DNA of 64,000 nucleotides from Staphylococcus roterodami. GTDB taxonomy: Bacteria > Bacillota > Bacilli > Staphylococcales > Staphylococcaceae. Positions 63,195-64,000 of this stretch are shown piece after piece. The notes beneath the pieces were generated by a model, which saw only the letters and a program-made list of their open reading frames with translations, did no database searches and was not told the DNA's origin. Every line of letters begins with the position of its first letter. The stretch's first letter is position 1. The stretch lies in contig CP092781.1 in assembly GCA_022493055.1 (NCBI GenBank), forward strand, positions 310,001 through 374,000. The letters are read 5' to 3'. A program made the translations under genes and the position numbers.

Positions 63195-63929
63195 TCAATC
63201 TGTTTCATATAAAAATTTATATAAGGCGTCTCTTTTAGTTTTATCATCTTCCGAGTTTGTAAAGATATTAAAAAAATCATCCTTGTTTTTAATGTAATTG
63301 TATTTATTAAGTAAAAATACAACGATTAAATCTTTAATTGTCTTTAAATCGTTATCATTTAAAACGTTGTAATAATACATATCTTTTTCTGTGAAATGCT
63401 TCTTATTTAAAAAATTATTATCTAAGAGAAAGCTTCTGTCAAAAAACACTTCATATTCATTTTGAGTAAGTAGCCAATTTAAGTCAAAATAAGGCTTTTC
63501 TATAACTTCTTTTTTTGTAGTCCCTTTAACCAATTTGACTTTATTACTGAATATATCACTTTCAATTTTTGAGTTTTCGTTCTGTTTATTTTTAATTGTA
63601 ACATCATAATATTCATTGAATTTTGTAATAAGTTCATTGGGATCTCTATCGCTAATAGTGCTATTAGATGAGTTTATAAACATTATAAGAATTTCATCTA
63701 AGTAACTATTATTGATTTCATAAAACGGGCTTTCACTCCCCATTTTATATTCGATATGTGTTTTAAAGCCTATTAGTAAATTGAAAATTGTTTCTAAAGA
63801 AGGGAAATTTCTTTTTCCGTTTTCTAATTTACTTATATATGTTTGCGAAACGCCTGATAAAGTAGAGAGTTCTTTAACCGAAAGCTTCCAACTCACTCTT
63901 TCTTTTTTTAATATTTCACCAAAAGTCAT
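63195..63929 (-). CDS. HTH repressor of the island (CI/Stl-like)
   Basis: 244 residues. N-terminal HTH_3 (about 5-58: LSVKELSTLSGVSQTYISKLENGKRNFPSLETIFNLL), followed by a long Asn/Lys/Asp-rich domain with no similarity I recognise. In SaPIs the master repressor Stl has this shape, an HTH plus a variable domain that binds a phage inducer protein. The ATG at 63929 follows GAGGTGATTTAT; a GTG at 63938 is inside the ribosome binding site. It is divergent from the rest of the island, which begins at the window edge. Its promoter overlaps a palindromic operator (63962-63978). Confidence 0.8.
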   Translation of the reverse strand: MTFGEILKKERVSWKLSVKELSTLSGVSQTYISKLENGKRNFPSLETIFNLLIGFKTHIEYKMGSESPFYEINNSYLDEILIMFINSSNSTISDRDPNELITKFNEYYDVTIKNKQNENSKIESDIFSNKVKLVKGTTKKEVIEKPYFDLNWLLTQNEYEVFFDRSFLLDNNFLNKKHFTEKDMYYYNVLNDNDLKTIKDLIVVFLLNKYNYIKNKDDFFNIFTNSEDDKTKRDALYKFLYETD

Positions 63930-63949
63930 ATAAATCACCTCTAATTACA

Positions 63950-63978
63950 ATTATAAATAAGTTGTACTTTGAGTACAA
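63950..63978 (-). promoter_or_regulatory. Promoter of the island repressor
   Basis: On the minus strand TTGTAC (63978-63973), 17-base spacer, TATAAT (63955-63950). The -35 box lies inside the palindrome 63962-63978. Confidence 0.65.
63962..63978. promoter_or_regulatory. Candidate repressor operator
   Basis: TTGTACT-TTG-AGTACAA, perfect 7-base arms. It overlaps the repressor's own -35 box and lies 11 bases before a plus-strand TTGACA, so it can control both directions. Confidence 0.65.
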
Positions 63979-63989
63979 TATTTTTTGTG

Positions 63990-63995
63990 TTGACA
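63990..63995 (+). promoter_or_regulatory. -35 box of the divergent (rightward) island promoter, cut by the window end
   Basis: A consensus TTGACA five bases from the window edge. The -10 box and first rightward gene (str-like in SaPIs) are outside, so this is a partial call. Confidence 0.5.
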
Positions 63996-64000
63996 ATACA

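Noticed and set aside
1..64000. CRISPR arrays, tRNA or rRNA genes, transposases
   Set aside because: I found no regularly spaced repeats other than STAR, no cloverleaf or rRNA sequence, and no transposase gene.

Overview
The window is a chromosomal segment of the Staphylococcus aureus complex. It is low in GC, has the usual strong AGGAGG ribosome binding sites, and its gene order (psuKG-nupC, nanAT/K/R/E, geh, the lipoyl/macro/SirTM operon, ula, mepRAB, glpT, fepABC/tatAC, metICFE-mdh, parB, rpsF-ssb-rpsR) is that of S. aureus. Several proteins, especially the geh propeptide and nanK, differ from the S. aureus sequences I remember by more than ordinary strain variation. A sister species such as S. 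argenteus or S. schweitzeri is therefore possible. That is recall, not a computed identity.

Layout. 1-5070: end of an ABC transporter ATPase, a PfoR-like PTS IIC protein, then a pseudouridine operon (kinase with an N-terminal HTH, glycosidase, CNT transporter) behind a perfect cre site and closed by a terminator that is a near copy of the one just upstream of the operon. 5070-10660: sialic acid catabolism (nanT-nanA, nanK, nanR, nanE) with cre and palindromic operator candidates. 10680-16830: a YjiH-type membrane protein, intact lipase geh, an alpha/beta hydrolase and an OYE-family oxidoreductase. 17120-21230: one operon of luciferase-like monooxygenase, GcvH-L, macrodomain, SirTM and LplA2, the lipoyl-linked ADP-ribosylation system. 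21540-26740: an epimerase and the ula-type PTS with its PRD regulator. 26850-35240: mepR/mepA/mepB, glpT, a VOC/monooxygenase/flavin reductase operon, a YeiH-type membrane protein and a five-unit STAR repeat. 35300-41010: an acetyltransferase, Fur-controlled fepABC iron uptake, and convergent tatAC, which exports the Tat-dependent FepB. 41050-46140: a DUF1398 protein, a self-regulated XRE/DUF3169/ABC module, and a frameshifted ltrA. 46147-55010: thiolase, then the methionine operon metI-metC-metF-metE-mdh behind a Met T-box leader. 55170-60036: parB, mscS, DUF951, ychF, and rpsF-ssb-rpsR with an S6:S18-type autoregulatory leader.

From the 3' end of rpsR to the end of the window lies the left part of an integrated island, most likely a SaPI (phage-inducible chromosomal island): tyrosine integrase, a small membrane protein, a CI/Stl-like repressor with its operator, and the start of a divergent promoter at the very edge. 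Between integrase and att site are two cargo genes reading toward rpsR: a DUF3800 (RNase H-like) protein and a Cys/His-rich protein whose C-terminus resembles BECR-fold RNases. The second carries a stop at codon 3. A predicted ~60-nt RNA converges on this pair. This cargo is the best candidate for an undescribed (possibly anti-phage) system in the window.
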